IMG/VR virus record: IMGVR_UViG_3300033148_003939
Coordinates: 1 to 32,803 of that record
DNA: 32,803 nucleotides
Strand: one strand, 5' to 3'
Source: a virus
This document shows, piece by piece, positions 1 through 7,980 of the stretch. The notes below the pieces were generated by a model that saw nothing but the letters and a program-made list of their open reading frames with translations, was not told the DNA's origin and ran no database searches. Position 1 is the stretch's first letter, and the number at the start of each line of letters is the position of its first letter. Made by a program: the position numbers and the translations under genes.

Positions 1-168
1 GGCGACTGCACCTACCTGCGGGGAGACTGTTCCGGTTTGCATGGCGACTGCACCTACCTGCGGGGAGACTGTTCCGGTTTGCATGGCGACTGCACCTACC
101 TGCGGGGAGACTGCTCTGGCTTGCAGGGCGACTGCTCCGGCTTGCGGGGCGATATATCTGAGCTTGAA
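1..168 (+). repeat. 21-bp coding tandem repeat array (heptapeptide), start-of-window part
   Basis: The 21-bp unit ggcgactgcacctacctgcg(g) alternates with a variant ending in ggtttgcat, giving a 42-bp higher-order repeat at the left end. The array continues from 32648-32803. Copy number across the join is uncertain because repeats of this length can collapse in assembly. Confidence 0.85.
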
Positions 169-369
169 GGCGAAATAATCGCTACGCTGTGGGTGTGGCG
201 TTATCCGATAGTAAAAATTGCGGGTAAAAAAGAAATCGTCGCCGTGGGATGTATGCGGTTTGAGAAAAAACCTACCTATGAAAAAGTCAAGGGGCATATA
301 TCAGAAGGTGAATATAATCAACTGATTAAACTTTGGAATCCGTTGAAGCAAATAAAAAGTTGCTCGTAA
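1..369 (+). CDS. Heptapeptide-repeat Cys-rich protein, 3' part (5' part lies at 32555-32803)
   Basis: The frame is open from base 1, so the gene is cut by the end of the window. Joining the end to the start, after removing the 114-base duplicate, gives a 167-residue protein. Bases 1-168 encode 7-residue units of the form G-D-C-[ST]-x-L-[RHQ], ending in a Cys-free unit GDISELE. A non-repetitive C-terminal domain of about 65 residues follows (EIIATLWVWRYPIV..., ending IKSCS). That domain is nearly the same as the end of the protein at 22746-23450, so the two are paralogues. One Leu and one Cys per turn suggest a stacked solenoid, but the fold and function are unknown to me. Confidence 0.75.
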   Translation, partial: GDCTYLRGDCSGLHGDCTYLRGDCSGLHGDCTYLRGDCSGLQGDCSGLRGDISELEGEIIATLWVWRYPIVKIAGKKEIVAVGCMRFEKKPTYEKVKGHISEGEYNQLIKLWNPLKQIKSCS

Positions 370-386
370 AAAAAGGAGGTGTAATT

Positions 387-596
387 TTGTCGTATCAAAA
401 ACCTAAAAAAGAACCTGGCGAGATATTACACGAGGGGCAGGTGGTATTAGAAAACGATAGGAAATGGTTGCGGCGCATCGAACTCGTAACCATGGAATAC
501 TGCACTTGTGGCGGCTCAGGCCCAGGAGAATCGGACTGTAGCGCCTGCGCGATTTGGCATGAGTTTCGGGAAGAATGGGAGCGGAAATGCCTGTAG
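387..596 (+). CDS. Small Cys-rich phage protein (69 aa)
   Basis: I chose the TTG at 387 because an ideal ribosome site, aaaggaggt (372-380), lies just upstream. The frame stays open further 5' only by overlapping the previous gene. The protein has a charged N-terminus (SYQKPKKEPGE), then a cluster of four cysteines (CTCGGSGPGESDCSAC, around residues 42-57) that could bind a metal ion, then a charged helical tail. It sits 17 bases after the heptapeptide-repeat gene and 15 bases before an HTH gene, so it is probably in the same operon. I do not recognise the family. Confidence 0.6.
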   Translation: MSYQKPKKEPGEILHEGQVVLENDRKWLRRIELVTMEYCTCGGSGPGESDCSACAIWHEFREEWERKCL

Positions 597-611
597 AGGG
601 AGGTGTAATCA

Positions 612-971
612 ATGGAGAAGATTGGCGAAACGATACGGAAAATCAGGGCGAAGCGGGGCATGTCGATAACGGAATTCGCCAAGCTGCTTGGCGTAAGCCG
701 GGTGACCGTTTCTCGATGGGAAAACGGCGTCATGGCCCCGCGGGCTAGGATGGTGAAGCGGATAATGGAGCTTGCGGAACCAGCTCCCGCCGCTGAAGAG
801 AATGAGGCCCCGCCGGCCGAAGAACCGAAGCAGGAGTTACCGCCGCTGTGGTGGTGGTGTGTGATACTGAAGAACACGATATCGGAAGAACGGTGCCGGG
901 CGATATTTTCTACCGGGGAATATGTCGAGTGCCGAACCTGCAAGTATAGAACCAGTCAAGAGGAGGTGTGA
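612..971 (+). CDS. XRE-family HTH protein with C-terminal Cys motif (119 aa)
   Basis: Residues 4-55 form a Cro/CI-type helix-turn-helix: IGETIRKIRAKRGMSITEFA, then LLGVSRVTVSRWENG as the turn and recognition helix. A Pro/Glu/Ala-rich linker follows (about 57-77), then a C-terminal segment with CRAIFSTGEYVECRTCKYR, which offers three cysteines. By family it should bind DNA and regulate phage transcription. The Cys tail is unlike a standard repressor dimerisation domain. The ribosome site gggaggtg lies before the ATG at 612. It sits among small early genes transcribed rightward, with no divergent partner, so a classical CI/Cro switch is not evident. Confidence 0.8.
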   Translation: MEKIGETIRKIRAKRGMSITEFAKLLGVSRVTVSRWENGVMAPRARMVKRIMELAEPAPAAEENEAPPAEEPKQELPPLWWWCVILKNTISEERCRAIFSTGEYVECRTCKYRTSQEEV

Positions 972-973
972 AA

Positions 974-1207
974 ATGGATTACGACCCTGACGTGTGGGAT
1001 GCAATTATCGACAACGGCTGTGACAAATGCGGTAACAATGACCCTAACAAATTCGATGAGGTCGAAACGGACACCTGGGACGCACGCGGCTGGAAGGAAA
1101 TGAGCGGCACTGTTATTCACGCCGTGTGCATGGAATGCGGCGCGCCCTTCTCGTATTCAGACGAGCCGGACTGGGATTCCGAACGTGGCGGGTGGGATGA
1201 CGTTTGA
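974..1207 (+). CDS. Small zinc-ribbon-like acidic protein (77 aa)
   Basis: The start is the ATG at 974, seven bases after aggagg (961-966). A GTG at 968 is too close to that site. The protein is rich in Asp and Trp and carries two Cys pairs, CDKC (about residues 17-20) and CMEC (about 55-58), arranged like a zinc ribbon with an intervening beta-hairpin-sized stretch. It overlaps nothing but is tightly packed behind the HTH gene. Function is unknown; a small nucleic-acid- or protein-binding phage factor is possible. Confidence 0.6.
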   Translation: MDYDPDVWDAIIDNGCDKCGNNDPNKFDEVETDTWDARGWKEMSGTVIHAVCMECGAPFSYSDEPDWDSERGGWDDV

Positions 1208-1215
1208 AGCACCTA

Positions 1216-1245
1216 TTGACAACCCGCCCCGGCGTGTGTTATCCT
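1216..1245 (+). promoter_or_regulatory. Sigma70-like promoter upstream of the VRR-NUC gene
   Basis: A perfect -35 TTGACA (1216-1221) and a -10 TATCCT (1240-1245) are separated by 18 bases. Transcription would start near 1251-1253, immediately before a terminator-like hairpin. Confidence 0.55.
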
Positions 1246-1253
1246 GTTAACAA

Positions 1254-1307
1254 GCGCGGGGAGGACGTCCCACCTTCTGCCTCCCTTTCCTCTCCGCGCG
1301 TTTTTTT
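1254..1307 (+). terminator. Terminator-like hairpin between promoter and VRR-NUC gene
   Basis: The stem is gcgcggggagga (1254-1265) paired with tcctctccgcgc (1288-1299), 12 pairs with one G-T wobble and a 22-base loop. It is followed by a run of seven T (1301-1307). This is a good rho-independent terminator, but it starts right at the predicted transcript start of the promoter just upstream. It could act as an attenuator or make a ~55-nt RNA. Confidence 0.65.
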
Positions 1308-1320
1308 AAAAAGGGAAACG

Positions 1321-1731
1321 ATGTCTAAGCGGTTATCACCTCGTAAAGAATCCGAAATCCAGAAGGCCATTATTGATTTTCTCGCCGCCTTGCCCGGCGC
1401 CGAATTCTGGCGTGTAAACACCACCGGAGTTTACGATGTCGGAAGGGGGAAGTTTCGGGCCTATAAGGGAGGGCAGTATAAGGGCGTGAGTGACATCATC
1501 GGTTTTTACAGGGGTAAGTTCTGGGCGCTCGAAGTAAAGACGCCGGAACGGCGTGGTAACTTGACGCATGAGCAAAAACACTTCCTCAACTGTGCGCGGG
1601 CGAACGGGCAGGAGGCGCATGTGGTGACGTCGCTTGAGGACGCCATGGAGGTTTTCGGATTCCGCGACGCTTGTTGTCGCGCCCGCGACGCCTCTTATCG
1701 CGTTTCAAATCAAAACGGAAGGAGTAAATGA
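1321..1731 (+). CDS. VRR-NUC domain nuclease (136 aa)
   Basis: The protein matches the VRR-NUC branch of the PD-(D/E)XK nuclease superfamily: an N-terminal helix (SEIQKAIIDFLAAL), then GVSDIIGFYRGKFWALEVKT with the catalytic D and E-x-K, then the helix LTHEQKHFLNCARANG. These stand-alone domains are common in phages, where they are thought to cut branched or replicating DNA, or to act near packaging as HNH nucleases do. I chose the ATG at 1321 (upstream aaaaaggga). Extending 5' would run through the terminator hairpin and promoter. The tail after residue ~115 is low-complexity. It lies two genes upstream of terminase. Confidence 0.85.
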   Translation: MSKRLSPRKESEIQKAIIDFLAALPGAEFWRVNTTGVYDVGRGKFRAYKGGQYKGVSDIIGFYRGKFWALEVKTPERRGNLTHEQKHFLNCARANGQEAHVVTSLEDAMEVFGFRDACCRARDASYRVSNQNGRSK

Positions 1732-2066
1732 TGGGAAAGTTTAGGAAATTTTGGTCACGCGTAAAAACCGCCGTCAAAATTGGCGTGCATCGGTTTGTCG
1801 TGTGGTTCAATCTTCACGTAAAATCCGACCTGCTGGATTTCCTTGATGACAACAAGGACTTGGCAATGAGGATAGTCCTAGACGTGGCAAGGGAATTGGC
1901 GGGGCATCCCGGGAAGGTCAAGTTCAACGAAGCATTCAAGCGGCTTGCCGACCACCTGGCTCGTGAAGTGGAAAGCGGAACCGTAAACGTTACACGACAC
2001 ACTAGTTGGATAAACCTGCTTATAGAAATAGCCGTTCAGGTGTTGAAGGCGCAGGGGAGGCTATGA
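1731..2066 (+). CDS. Small phage protein, possibly LLH-type holin-like (111 aa)
   Basis: Two adjacent ATGs occur at 1728 and 1731. The site aaggag (1718-1723) is better spaced for 1731, and the gene overlaps the previous stop. The N-terminus is basic and aromatic (KFRKFWSRVKTAVKIGVHRFVVWF), perhaps membrane-associated but not a clean transmembrane segment. The C-terminal 70 residues are amphipathic helices, with a pattern (V-x-x-ARELAGHPGKVKF...LLIEIAVQVLK) loosely like the soluble domain of LL-H-type holins. That is only a pattern resemblance. Its place between a nuclease and terminase gives no firm clue. Confidence 0.45.
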   Translation: MGKFRKFWSRVKTAVKIGVHRFVVWFNLHVKSDLLDFLDDNKDLAMRIVLDVARELAGHPGKVKFNEAFKRLADHLAREVESGTVNVTRHTSWINLLIEIAVQVLKAQGRL

Positions 2067-2085
2067 AGGGTGGCAGCGGTGCCTC

Positions 2086-2115
2086 TTGACAAAATGCCGG
2101 GTAAGGTGGTAAGAT
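2086..2115 (+). promoter_or_regulatory. Sigma70-like promoter directly before terminase small subunit
   Basis: -35 TTGACA (2086-2091) and -10 TAAGAT (2110-2115) are 18 bases apart. The expected start point falls on or next to the ATG at 2122, so a transcript from here would be leaderless. A weak SD-like aaggtgg (2103-2109) would only serve a longer transcript. Confidence 0.5.
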
Positions 2116-2121
2116 AATAAC

Positions 2122-2577
2122 ATGCCGCCGAGTAAATACTCAGACGGAATAGCCGATGAGATAATCTCGTGTCTTCGCTTGGGGATGTTCTTATCCCACG
2201 CTGCGAGGGCTTGCGGGATTCACCCGGATACTATTCGGAACTGGAGGGCGAGGTATCCGGATTTCGATTTTCGCGTGAGAGAGGCCGAAGGGAAGGTCTT
2301 GCAGGGGTGGCTTAAGGAGCGCGAAAAAGCGAAGCGGAAAGCGTTGGAGAAGGAAGACTACCGGACGGTGCTTCGAGCGTTGGAGTGGGATATCGAAAAG
2401 AGATTCCCACGGCAATACGGAAGCATCCAGACGGTTAACCTTCAGGGGGACGCCGAAAATCCGCTTACGCTAATCGAAATAAAGAAGCTGATTTCCAAAG
2501 CCAGCAACGGAACCGGGCGGAAAAAGAAGAAGGAGGAAGATGCAAGCGGCAACGGCGACGGTGGAGGCGCGGGGTAA
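2122..2577 (+). CDS. terS: Terminase small subunit (151 aa)
   Basis: An N-terminal HTH of the terS/Hin type spans residues 8-45 (GIADEIISCLRLGMFLSHAA then CGIHPDTIRNWRARYPDF). A long helix for oligomerisation follows (about 48-100, REAEGKVLQGWLKEREK...), and the tail is basic and Gly-rich. It should form the ring that recognises phage DNA and hands it to the large subunit. The large-subunit gene overlaps its 3' end by 38 bases, the usual arrangement. The C-terminal LTLIEIKKLISKA is typical of the family. Confidence 0.85.
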   Translation: MPPSKYSDGIADEIISCLRLGMFLSHAARACGIHPDTIRNWRARYPDFDFRVREAEGKVLQGWLKEREKAKRKALEKEDYRTVLRALEWDIEKRFPRQYGSIQTVNLQGDAENPLTLIEIKKLISKASNGTGRKKKKEEDASGNGDGGGAG

Positions 2578-3988
2578 TCGAAAGTACAAGCGCACGTCCG
2601 GCGTGGTTAACTACCACGACTTAGCCAATATCGCTTCTTCCCCTCTGATTTTCGCGAAAACTATCCTTAACTTTACTCCTACTAAGCAGCAAGCCGAAAT
2701 TCTCGATGCGGTCGGAAAGCACGACCGGGTTTCGGTGCGTTCCGGTCGGGGCATCGGGAAAACCGCCTGCATCGCGGTCATCGCCCTGTGGTGGATTGGC
2801 ACGCGGGAAAGTTGCCGTATCCTGCTGACGGCGGCGAAGGAAGACCAGTTAAAGTATCAGATTTGGCCTGAACTTCGGAAGTGGCATTCCCGTGCGGTGG
2901 GGCAATGGAACGCCGACATTGAGATAGAGGCGAAGACGTTCTACGATAAGACGAACCGAACCGACGCTTTCGGGGTCGCCAACGTCGCGGCGCGCGGGTC
3001 CTCGGTCAGCCTCCAGGGATACCACCACGAAAACCTCATACAGATTGTTGACGAAGCCTCTGGCGTTATTGACGAACACTTCGAGGCGATTGAAGGCTCG
3101 CTTACCCAAGCGGGTAACAAGCTGCTGCTTTTCGGGAACCCCGTCTACAGGACTGGCTACTTCGCGCGAAGCCACGAGTTTGGAAGCCCGTTTCACCGGC
3201 TTGCGTTTTCTTCCCTCGATTCACCGCTTGTGAGCCACGATTTTGTAAAAGACTTGACGTTAAAATACGGGGAGAACTCCAACGTCTACCGCGTCCAGGT
3301 GCTTGGCGAATTTCCGACGCAGGTAAAGGACGCGCTTATCCTTCAGGAGTGGCTTGACGCCGCGTGCGAACGAAGCGGCGGCGTGGAGAGCGGCCCGATA
3401 ATCATCGGGATAGACCCAGGCCGTTCGGTTGACGGCGACGCCACGGGCCTCGTGGCGCGCGCCGGCGACAGGGTGATTCACGCGGAGCAGTTGTGGGTTG
3501 ACGACCTGATGCTTGTGGTGGGCCGGGCCCGCCGACTACGCGATGAACTGTGCGACGCTTATCCCGACTTGGACTTCGGCCACTACGCAATTGATGTTAT
3601 CGGTCTTGGCGGCGGCGTTGCGGACAGGCTCAGAGAGCAGGAGGCGGACAAGAGCACGGTGGTGGACGTCAACGTGGCGAAGCCTTCCCGAATGAAGGAC
3701 GCCAACGGGCGGGTGGAAGCGGATAAGCTGCGTGATGAGCTTTGGCTGAAATCCGCGCGGTGGATAAGGGATGTCGGGAGTCTTCGCGGCCTGGATGAAA
3801 AAACGCGGCTGGCCCTGATATCGGAACTGTCGGCGCCGAAATACGCGCCGACGTCGGCCGGAACCATCCGCGTGGAATCTAAGGCTTCGCTGAAACAGCG
3901 GGGCATCAAATCTCCGAATCTGGCGGACGCGCTGAACCTGACGTTCGCCGATAGCGAAAGCGGCTTGCCGTGGGTGGTGGTGATATGA
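2540..3988 (+). CDS. terL: Terminase large subunit, ATPase and nuclease (482 aa)
   Basis: This is the DNA packaging motor. The N-terminal ATPase has a Walker A motif SGRGIGKT (about residues 68-75) and a Walker B LIQIVDEAS (Asp-Glu near 171-172), followed by LLFGNP as the coupling motif. The C-terminal RNase-H-like nuclease shows IIGIDPGRSVDGDATG (first catalytic Asp near 292), YAIDVIGLGGG, and NLADALNLTF with a late Asp. Length is normal. The ATG at 2540 follows aaggaggaag, inside the small-subunit gene, implying translational coupling. I cannot tell cos from headful packaging by eye. Confidence 0.93.
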   Translation: MQAATATVEARGNRKYKRTSGVVNYHDLANIASSPLIFAKTILNFTPTKQQAEILDAVGKHDRVSVRSGRGIGKTACIAVIALWWIGTRESCRILLTAAKEDQLKYQIWPELRKWHSRAVGQWNADIEIEAKTFYDKTNRTDAFGVANVAARGSSVSLQGYHHENLIQIVDEASGVIDEHFEAIEGSLTQAGNKLLLFGNPVYRTGYFARSHEFGSPFHRLAFSSLDSPLVSHDFVKDLTLKYGENSNVYRVQVLGEFPTQVKDALILQEWLDAACERSGGVESGPIIIGIDPGRSVDGDATGLVARAGDRVIHAEQLWVDDLMLVVGRARRLRDELCDAYPDLDFGHYAIDVIGLGGGVADRLREQEADKSTVVDVNVAKPSRMKDANGRVEADKLRDELWLKSARWIRDVGSLRGLDEKTRLALISELSAPKYAPTSAGTIRVESKASLKQRGIKSPNLADALNLTFADSESGLPWVVVI

Positions 3989-4173
3989 AGGAACCGACAG
4001 AAAATAAGGGGCTTCATGTGGAACACATGGAAAAGAAAGGCAACACGATACAGGAGCGGCTTTTTCCTGTAGTAGAAAAAGGAAGCGTCCGCTATAAGAC
4101 GTGGGATGACGTGGTCAAGGAAATATCGAAGGAACTGAGGGAAAAGTATGTGGCCGTTCACGAGAAAAAATAA
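3985..4173 (+). CDS. Small phage protein between terminase and portal (62 aa)
   Basis: The start codon overlaps the terminase stop (ATGA), so it is probably translated by re-initiation. Its end overlaps the portal start. The protein is short, charged and predicted helical (TWDDVVKEISKELREKYVAV), with no cysteines or signal. I do not recognise it. The tight coupling on both sides suggests it is real. Confidence 0.6.
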   Translation: MKEPTENKGLHVEHMEKKGNTIQERLFPVVEKGSVRYKTWDDVVKEISKELREKYVAVHEKK

Positions 4174-5422
4174 TACCGGCGGCGATTCCACGGGTGGCAG
4201 GTATCCAGACCTGCTTGTGACGCCTTCCGTAACGTCCCGCCCGGACTACAAGTTCGCCGACTACTGCAAATACGCCTACGCGGCGAACTCCGCCGCCTAT
4301 TCCTGCATACGCCTCGTGGCGCGTTCGATTGCGGCGTTGCCCATCAAAGTGTACCGCGAACAGGGCGGGGATGAGGTGCTATTAAACGAGCATCCGGTGT
4401 GGGACTTGCTACGCCGCCCGTATATGCATCGCTTCCAAAGCTGGGAGAAGTTCATCACCGGAGTCGTATCGTTTCGGTATCTCAACGGGAACGTCTATCA
4501 TCTTATCGGCGGCATCCTCGGAATGCCGAAGGAAATCACGCTGCTTCGGCCCGACCTGGTGACGGTGAAGTTGACCAGAGACAAGCAGGCCATCAGTCAT
4601 TACGAATACAGGGCGGGAGGGAATTACCGCAAGCTGGAGCCGGAGAAGATTTTTCACTACGCTACTTTCAACCCGCTAAACGACATCTACGGAGAACCGG
4701 TGCTGAACGCCGCCTCGTGGGGCCTTGACCTCGACAACTATTCGGCGGAATGGAATGTATCTATTCTGAAAAACATGGCGCGGCCGTCCATCTTTTTAAA
4801 ATCTCCGGAGCACGCGCCGATGTTGTCGCCGCAACAGCTGAAGATACTTACCGACACGTGGAACGAGAAGTTCGCCGGTTCCAAGAAGGCGGGGAAAGTC
4901 ATCGCCATCGGGGGCGGGTACGAGCCGAAGATAATCTCGTGGAACGCCAAGGACCTCGATTGGCTCCGCGGAATGATAAGCGCCCAAATAAGAATCGCCA
5001 TCGTTTGCGGGGTGCCGCCTGAACTCATCGGCATCCAGGGGCAAAAGACATATTCCAATTACCACGAGGCCAGGATGGCGTTCTATCAGGAAACGGTTAT
5101 CCCGGAGGCCAAGCTCTATCTATCCGAACTAACAACGTTCCTGAATTATTGGTACGAAGACGATTTCATCATCGGCGTGGATGTCGAACAGGTAGACGCG
5201 ATTGCCGAAGACACGAATAACAAAAGCGAGCGCGTCCGGGAAGAATTGAAATACGGCCTTTACACGATTAACGAAGCGCGTCAGGCGTTGGGCCGGCCCG
5301 CGGTTGACGGCGGCGATGTGATTCTCGTGGGAGCAAACCAATTGCCGCTTGACGCCATCGCAGGGATGAGCGAAACGGAACCAGTAACGGCGGAAGCTGA
5401 AGAAGAAGAGGAGGGAGAATAA
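4148..5422 (+). CDS. Portal protein, HK97 family (424 aa)
   Basis: The portal forms the dodecameric ring through which DNA enters and leaves the head. Family features are visible: an N-terminal stretch AANSAAYSCIRLVARSIAALPIKVYR (residues ~46-71, split by sequence), HPVWDLLRRP, then the clip/stem region with KILTDTWNEKFAG, GLDLDNYSAEWN and IRIAIVCGVPPELIG, and a late RVREELKYGLYTINEARQALG. The last is the usual end of phage_portal family members. The acidic tail (EAEEEEEGE) is disordered. Length matches HK97 gp3. Confidence 0.92.
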   Translation: MWPFTRKNNTGGDSTGGRYPDLLVTPSVTSRPDYKFADYCKYAYAANSAAYSCIRLVARSIAALPIKVYREQGGDEVLLNEHPVWDLLRRPYMHRFQSWEKFITGVVSFRYLNGNVYHLIGGILGMPKEITLLRPDLVTVKLTRDKQAISHYEYRAGGNYRKLEPEKIFHYATFNPLNDIYGEPVLNAASWGLDLDNYSAEWNVSILKNMARPSIFLKSPEHAPMLSPQQLKILTDTWNEKFAGSKKAGKVIAIGGGYEPKIISWNAKDLDWLRGMISAQIRIAIVCGVPPELIGIQGQKTYSNYHEARMAFYQETVIPEAKLYLSELTTFLNYWYEDDFIIGVDVEQVDAIAEDTNNKSERVREELKYGLYTINEARQALGRPAVDGGDVILVGANQLPLDAIAGMSETEPVTAEAEEEEEGE

Positions 5423-5952
5423 TGGCGAGTATTATAACCAGCCCGTACTCGGTGCGGTATCTGGCTACAAGTATGGGTGGCACGACTAACCTGATTCTGA
5501 TTGACCTCGACGACACTACCTATTACCAACACGTAGCTACTAATAAGATTATCGTCAAAAGCGTTTTCGTAACGATGATGGTAAGAACGTCAAGCAATTA
5601 CCAATGGTCTTGGAAACTGGGATGCGTTTACGAGAACGACGATACGGACGGGTCGGTGGCGTGGTTCGCCGGTGGCTCAACCCAGCCGGGGCTTACGCCG
5701 TTCAGCCAGGAAATAATATACCCGCACGGCGGCCTTGACCTGGCGGTGGACGCGTCGATTCCTTATCTGAAAAACGTGCGGAGCAACGATACCACGGTCG
5801 ACAGCGTGATATACTCCAACGACGGCGGGCTGGGCAGTTTTCTCAACCCCAGCGCCAGCCCCGGCGTGGGGGATGTCGTGTTAAATGTCACCGAGGTGAC
5901 TGACGGTGGAACGTTATATTTTGACATGGTTATAAACTATGATACTGAGTAA
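5422..5952 (+). CDS. Putative virion accessory protein (176 aa)
   Basis: The start codon shares a base with the portal stop (taATGg). The sequence is beta-rich and Ser/Thr/Gly/Asp-rich, without cysteines clustered for metal binding or any signal peptide, as in small head-decoration or fibre proteins. Motifs such as LILIDLDDTTYYQHVATNKI and VTDGGTLYFDMVINY look like a beta-sandwich. Its position between portal and minor head protein supports a structural role. No specific family recognised. Confidence 0.65.
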   Translation: MASIITSPYSVRYLATSMGGTTNLILIDLDDTTYYQHVATNKIIVKSVFVTMMVRTSSNYQWSWKLGCVYENDDTDGSVAWFAGGSTQPGLTPFSQEIIYPHGGLDLAVDASIPYLKNVRSNDTTVDSVIYSNDGGLGSFLNPSASPGVGDVVLNVTEVTDGGTLYFDMVINYDTE

Positions 5953-6934
5953 GCAAATAACGAGCGGAGTTCCGGGCGTACCTTCACCGGGTTTGCCGCC
6001 GGAATATCCGTTCTACCTGAAGCCGATTCCGATAAACACCCGGAACGTGGAGCGGGAGCTTACGCAGATTATCACGGCGGAGCGCCCGAAGCTGGCGCGG
6101 TGGCTATATTCCACCTGGAACGCGGAGGCGAAGGCCATTAAGTACCAGGAGATTCGGAACGCCATCCGGGACGGCGTCATCCCTGAAGAATGGTTCGCCA
6201 TGTGGAGCCGCGATTACTCTAAGTTCGTCAACACGGTCATGGCGGCGTCCATGACCTCCGCGGCGGTTACGGCCGCGCGTAACGTATCGGCGGGAATCGA
6301 AGCGGCTTTCACCGCTCCCGGCCCCCGGACGTTTGAACTCCTGGAAGCGGCGACGGGGGGGTGGTTGAGTAAACATTCCGCCGAGCTTGCGGTAAACCTG
6401 ACGAACGAGCAGCGGAAGGCCCTCGGCGCGATACTGAAATACCATCTTCCGACCGGGATGCACCCGAGCGAGGCGGCGAGGTATATCAGGCCCGCCATCG
6501 GGCTTACCAAGGGGCAAGCGATGGCCGTGGCAAATTACCGGAAGGCGCTGCTTGACGAAGGCATATACGGCGCGGCCCGGGTGGAGCATATGGTTCAGAA
6601 CTACAGCGCGCGGTTGCACAGGCTAAGGGCGAACCTGATAGCGAGAACCGAGATGTCGTTCGCCTATAATCGCGGTCAGCTGGATGTCGTGAAGAAGTAT
6701 CGGGATGCCGGTTGGCTACCGAGCGGGAAGGTGGTAAAGGTGTGGGTCGCCGCAAGTGACGAGCGGATGTGTCCGTATTGCGGCGGGCTGGATGGACAGG
6801 AGATAGGACTCGATGACGACTGGAAACCGGCGAGGGACAGGCCGAACGGCGTGCCGGTCACCTTGGCCGCCGTTCCTGCGCCGCCGGCGCATCCGGGGTG
6901 CCGGTGCACGTTCGCCACGATGGTCAGGAGGTAA
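5939..6934 (+). CDS. Minor head (head morphogenesis) protein, SPP1 gp7 / Mu gpF type (331 aa)
   Basis: The helical N-terminal half (LARWLYSTWNAEAKAIKYQE...) is followed by the signature C-terminal region: LIARTEMSFAYNRGQ, WVAASDERMCPYCGGLDGQ, and a final HPGCRCTF, near residues 228-325. These are hallmarks of the Phage_Mu_F/SPP1 gp7 family, in which the Cys/His cluster probably binds metal. The protein associates with the portal and is needed for proper head assembly or DNA ejection. It overlaps the upstream gene by 14 bases and lies at the usual place between portal and protease. Confidence 0.88.
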   Translation: MILSKQITSGVPGVPSPGLPPEYPFYLKPIPINTRNVERELTQIITAERPKLARWLYSTWNAEAKAIKYQEIRNAIRDGVIPEEWFAMWSRDYSKFVNTVMAASMTSAAVTAARNVSAGIEAAFTAPGPRTFELLEAATGGWLSKHSAELAVNLTNEQRKALGAILKYHLPTGMHPSEAARYIRPAIGLTKGQAMAVANYRKALLDEGIYGAARVEHMVQNYSARLHRLRANLIARTEMSFAYNRGQLDVVKKYRDAGWLPSGKVVKVWVAASDERMCPYCGGLDGQEIGLDDDWKPARDRPNGVPVTLAAVPAPPAHPGCRCTFATMVRR

Positions 6935-6939
6935 GTACG

Positions 6940-7980
6940 ATGGAGTTGAAATCTTTTAAGGGCAAGCTGAAATCAATCGGAGACACGGGTGAATACGAAG
7001 CCTACGCCTCTGTCTTCGGCAACGTAGACCGCGACGGGGATATTGTCAAGAAGGGCGCCTTCAGTAAGACGCTCCAGGAACGGGAGATATTTCCTATCGT
7101 GTGGTTTCACCGGCCGACTGAAGTCCTTGGCGGCGCGAAGCTGGAAGAGGACAATTACGGCCTGAAGGTGTACGGCAAGCTCAACCTGAACGTAGTGGCG
7201 GCGCGGGAAAAGTACGAGCTTATGAAACAAGGCGTAGTCGCTGACCACAGCTTCGCTTACGACGTGATACGGAAAAGCAGCACCGTGAAGGATGGCAAGA
7301 ACGTGCGCGTTCTAGAGGAAGTTCGCCTCTATGAAGTGTCTCCGCTGCCTGTCGGATTCGCGGCCAACCCGAAAGCCACCATGACGCTGGTGAAGGCGTC
7401 CAATGGGCGGGTGATAGAGGATGACTTCTATCACGAGTACAAGAGCGTCGTTGGCTACCAGGACTTGCCGCTTGCCGACAGGGGCCAACCGTGGGATGCG
7501 TCAAAGGCCCGAAAAAGGCTTCTGGATTGGGCGCGTGATGAAGCACGCGCCCAATCCAACGGCGATGTCGATTGGGGTAAATACCGGAAGGGTTTTCTTT
7601 GGTTTGACTCAGAAAACCCGGACATCGCGGGCTCATATAAGTTGCCGATAGCCGACATCATCGACGGCGACATCAAGGCAGTCCCGCGCGCGATATTCGC
7701 GGCGGCGGCGGTCGTGATGGGCGCCCGTGGCGGCGCGGACATTCCTAGCGCGGATGTGCCGAAGGTCAAGAACCATTTGGCGAAGTATTACAAGAAACTC
7801 GACATGACACCGCCCTGGGAAAAAAGCGGGGTGGTTATTCAGGAGCCGGATGATATCCACTCCTGGACAGATGAAGGGCCGGGCATTGTCCACCCGTCGG
7901 AACTGGGAAAGGCGGCTGTGATACTCGCAGCCACTACAATGGAAATGAAACTCTACGCGGAATCGAGAAGAAGGAGGTAA
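6940..7980 (+). CDS. Prohead protease (HK97 U35 type) with a C-terminal extension domain (346 aa)
   Basis: Residues ~1-150 are a HK97-type prohead serine protease: YEAYASVFGNVDRDGDIVKKGAF, the catalytic His in FPIVWFHRPTEVLGG, and the Ser in GVVADHSFAYDV. A second domain (about 165-300) with PWDASKARKRLLDWA, KLPIADIIDGDIKAVPRAIFA and VKNHLAKYYKKLDM is one seen fused to or beside phage proteases and capsid proteins; its role is unclear to me. The protease should trim capsid and scaffold during maturation. The ATG at 6940 has caggaggtaa eight bases upstream; the longer frame starts inside the previous gene. Confidence 0.88.
   Translation: MELKSFKGKLKSIGDTGEYEAYASVFGNVDRDGDIVKKGAFSKTLQEREIFPIVWFHRPTEVLGGAKLEEDNYGLKVYGKLNLNVVAAREKYELMKQGVVADHSFAYDVIRKSSTVKDGKNVRVLEEVRLYEVSPLPVGFAANPKATMTLVKASNGRVIEDDFYHEYKSVVGYQDLPLADRGQPWDASKARKRLLDWARDEARAQSNGDVDWGKYRKGFLWFDSENPDIAGSYKLPIADIIDGDIKAVPRAIFAAAAVVMGARGGADIPSADVPKVKNHLAKYYKKLDMTPPWEKSGVVIQEPDDIHSWTDEGPGIVHPSELGKAAVILAATTMEMKLYAESRRRR

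Noticed and set aside
1204-1320. Longer start of the VRR-NUC gene
   Set aside because: It would read through a terminator hairpin and promoter; ATG 1321 begins at the conserved domain.
4399-4728. ORF inside the portal gene in another frame
   Set aside because: Low-complexity shadow of the strong portal frame, with no ribosome site or family-like sequence.
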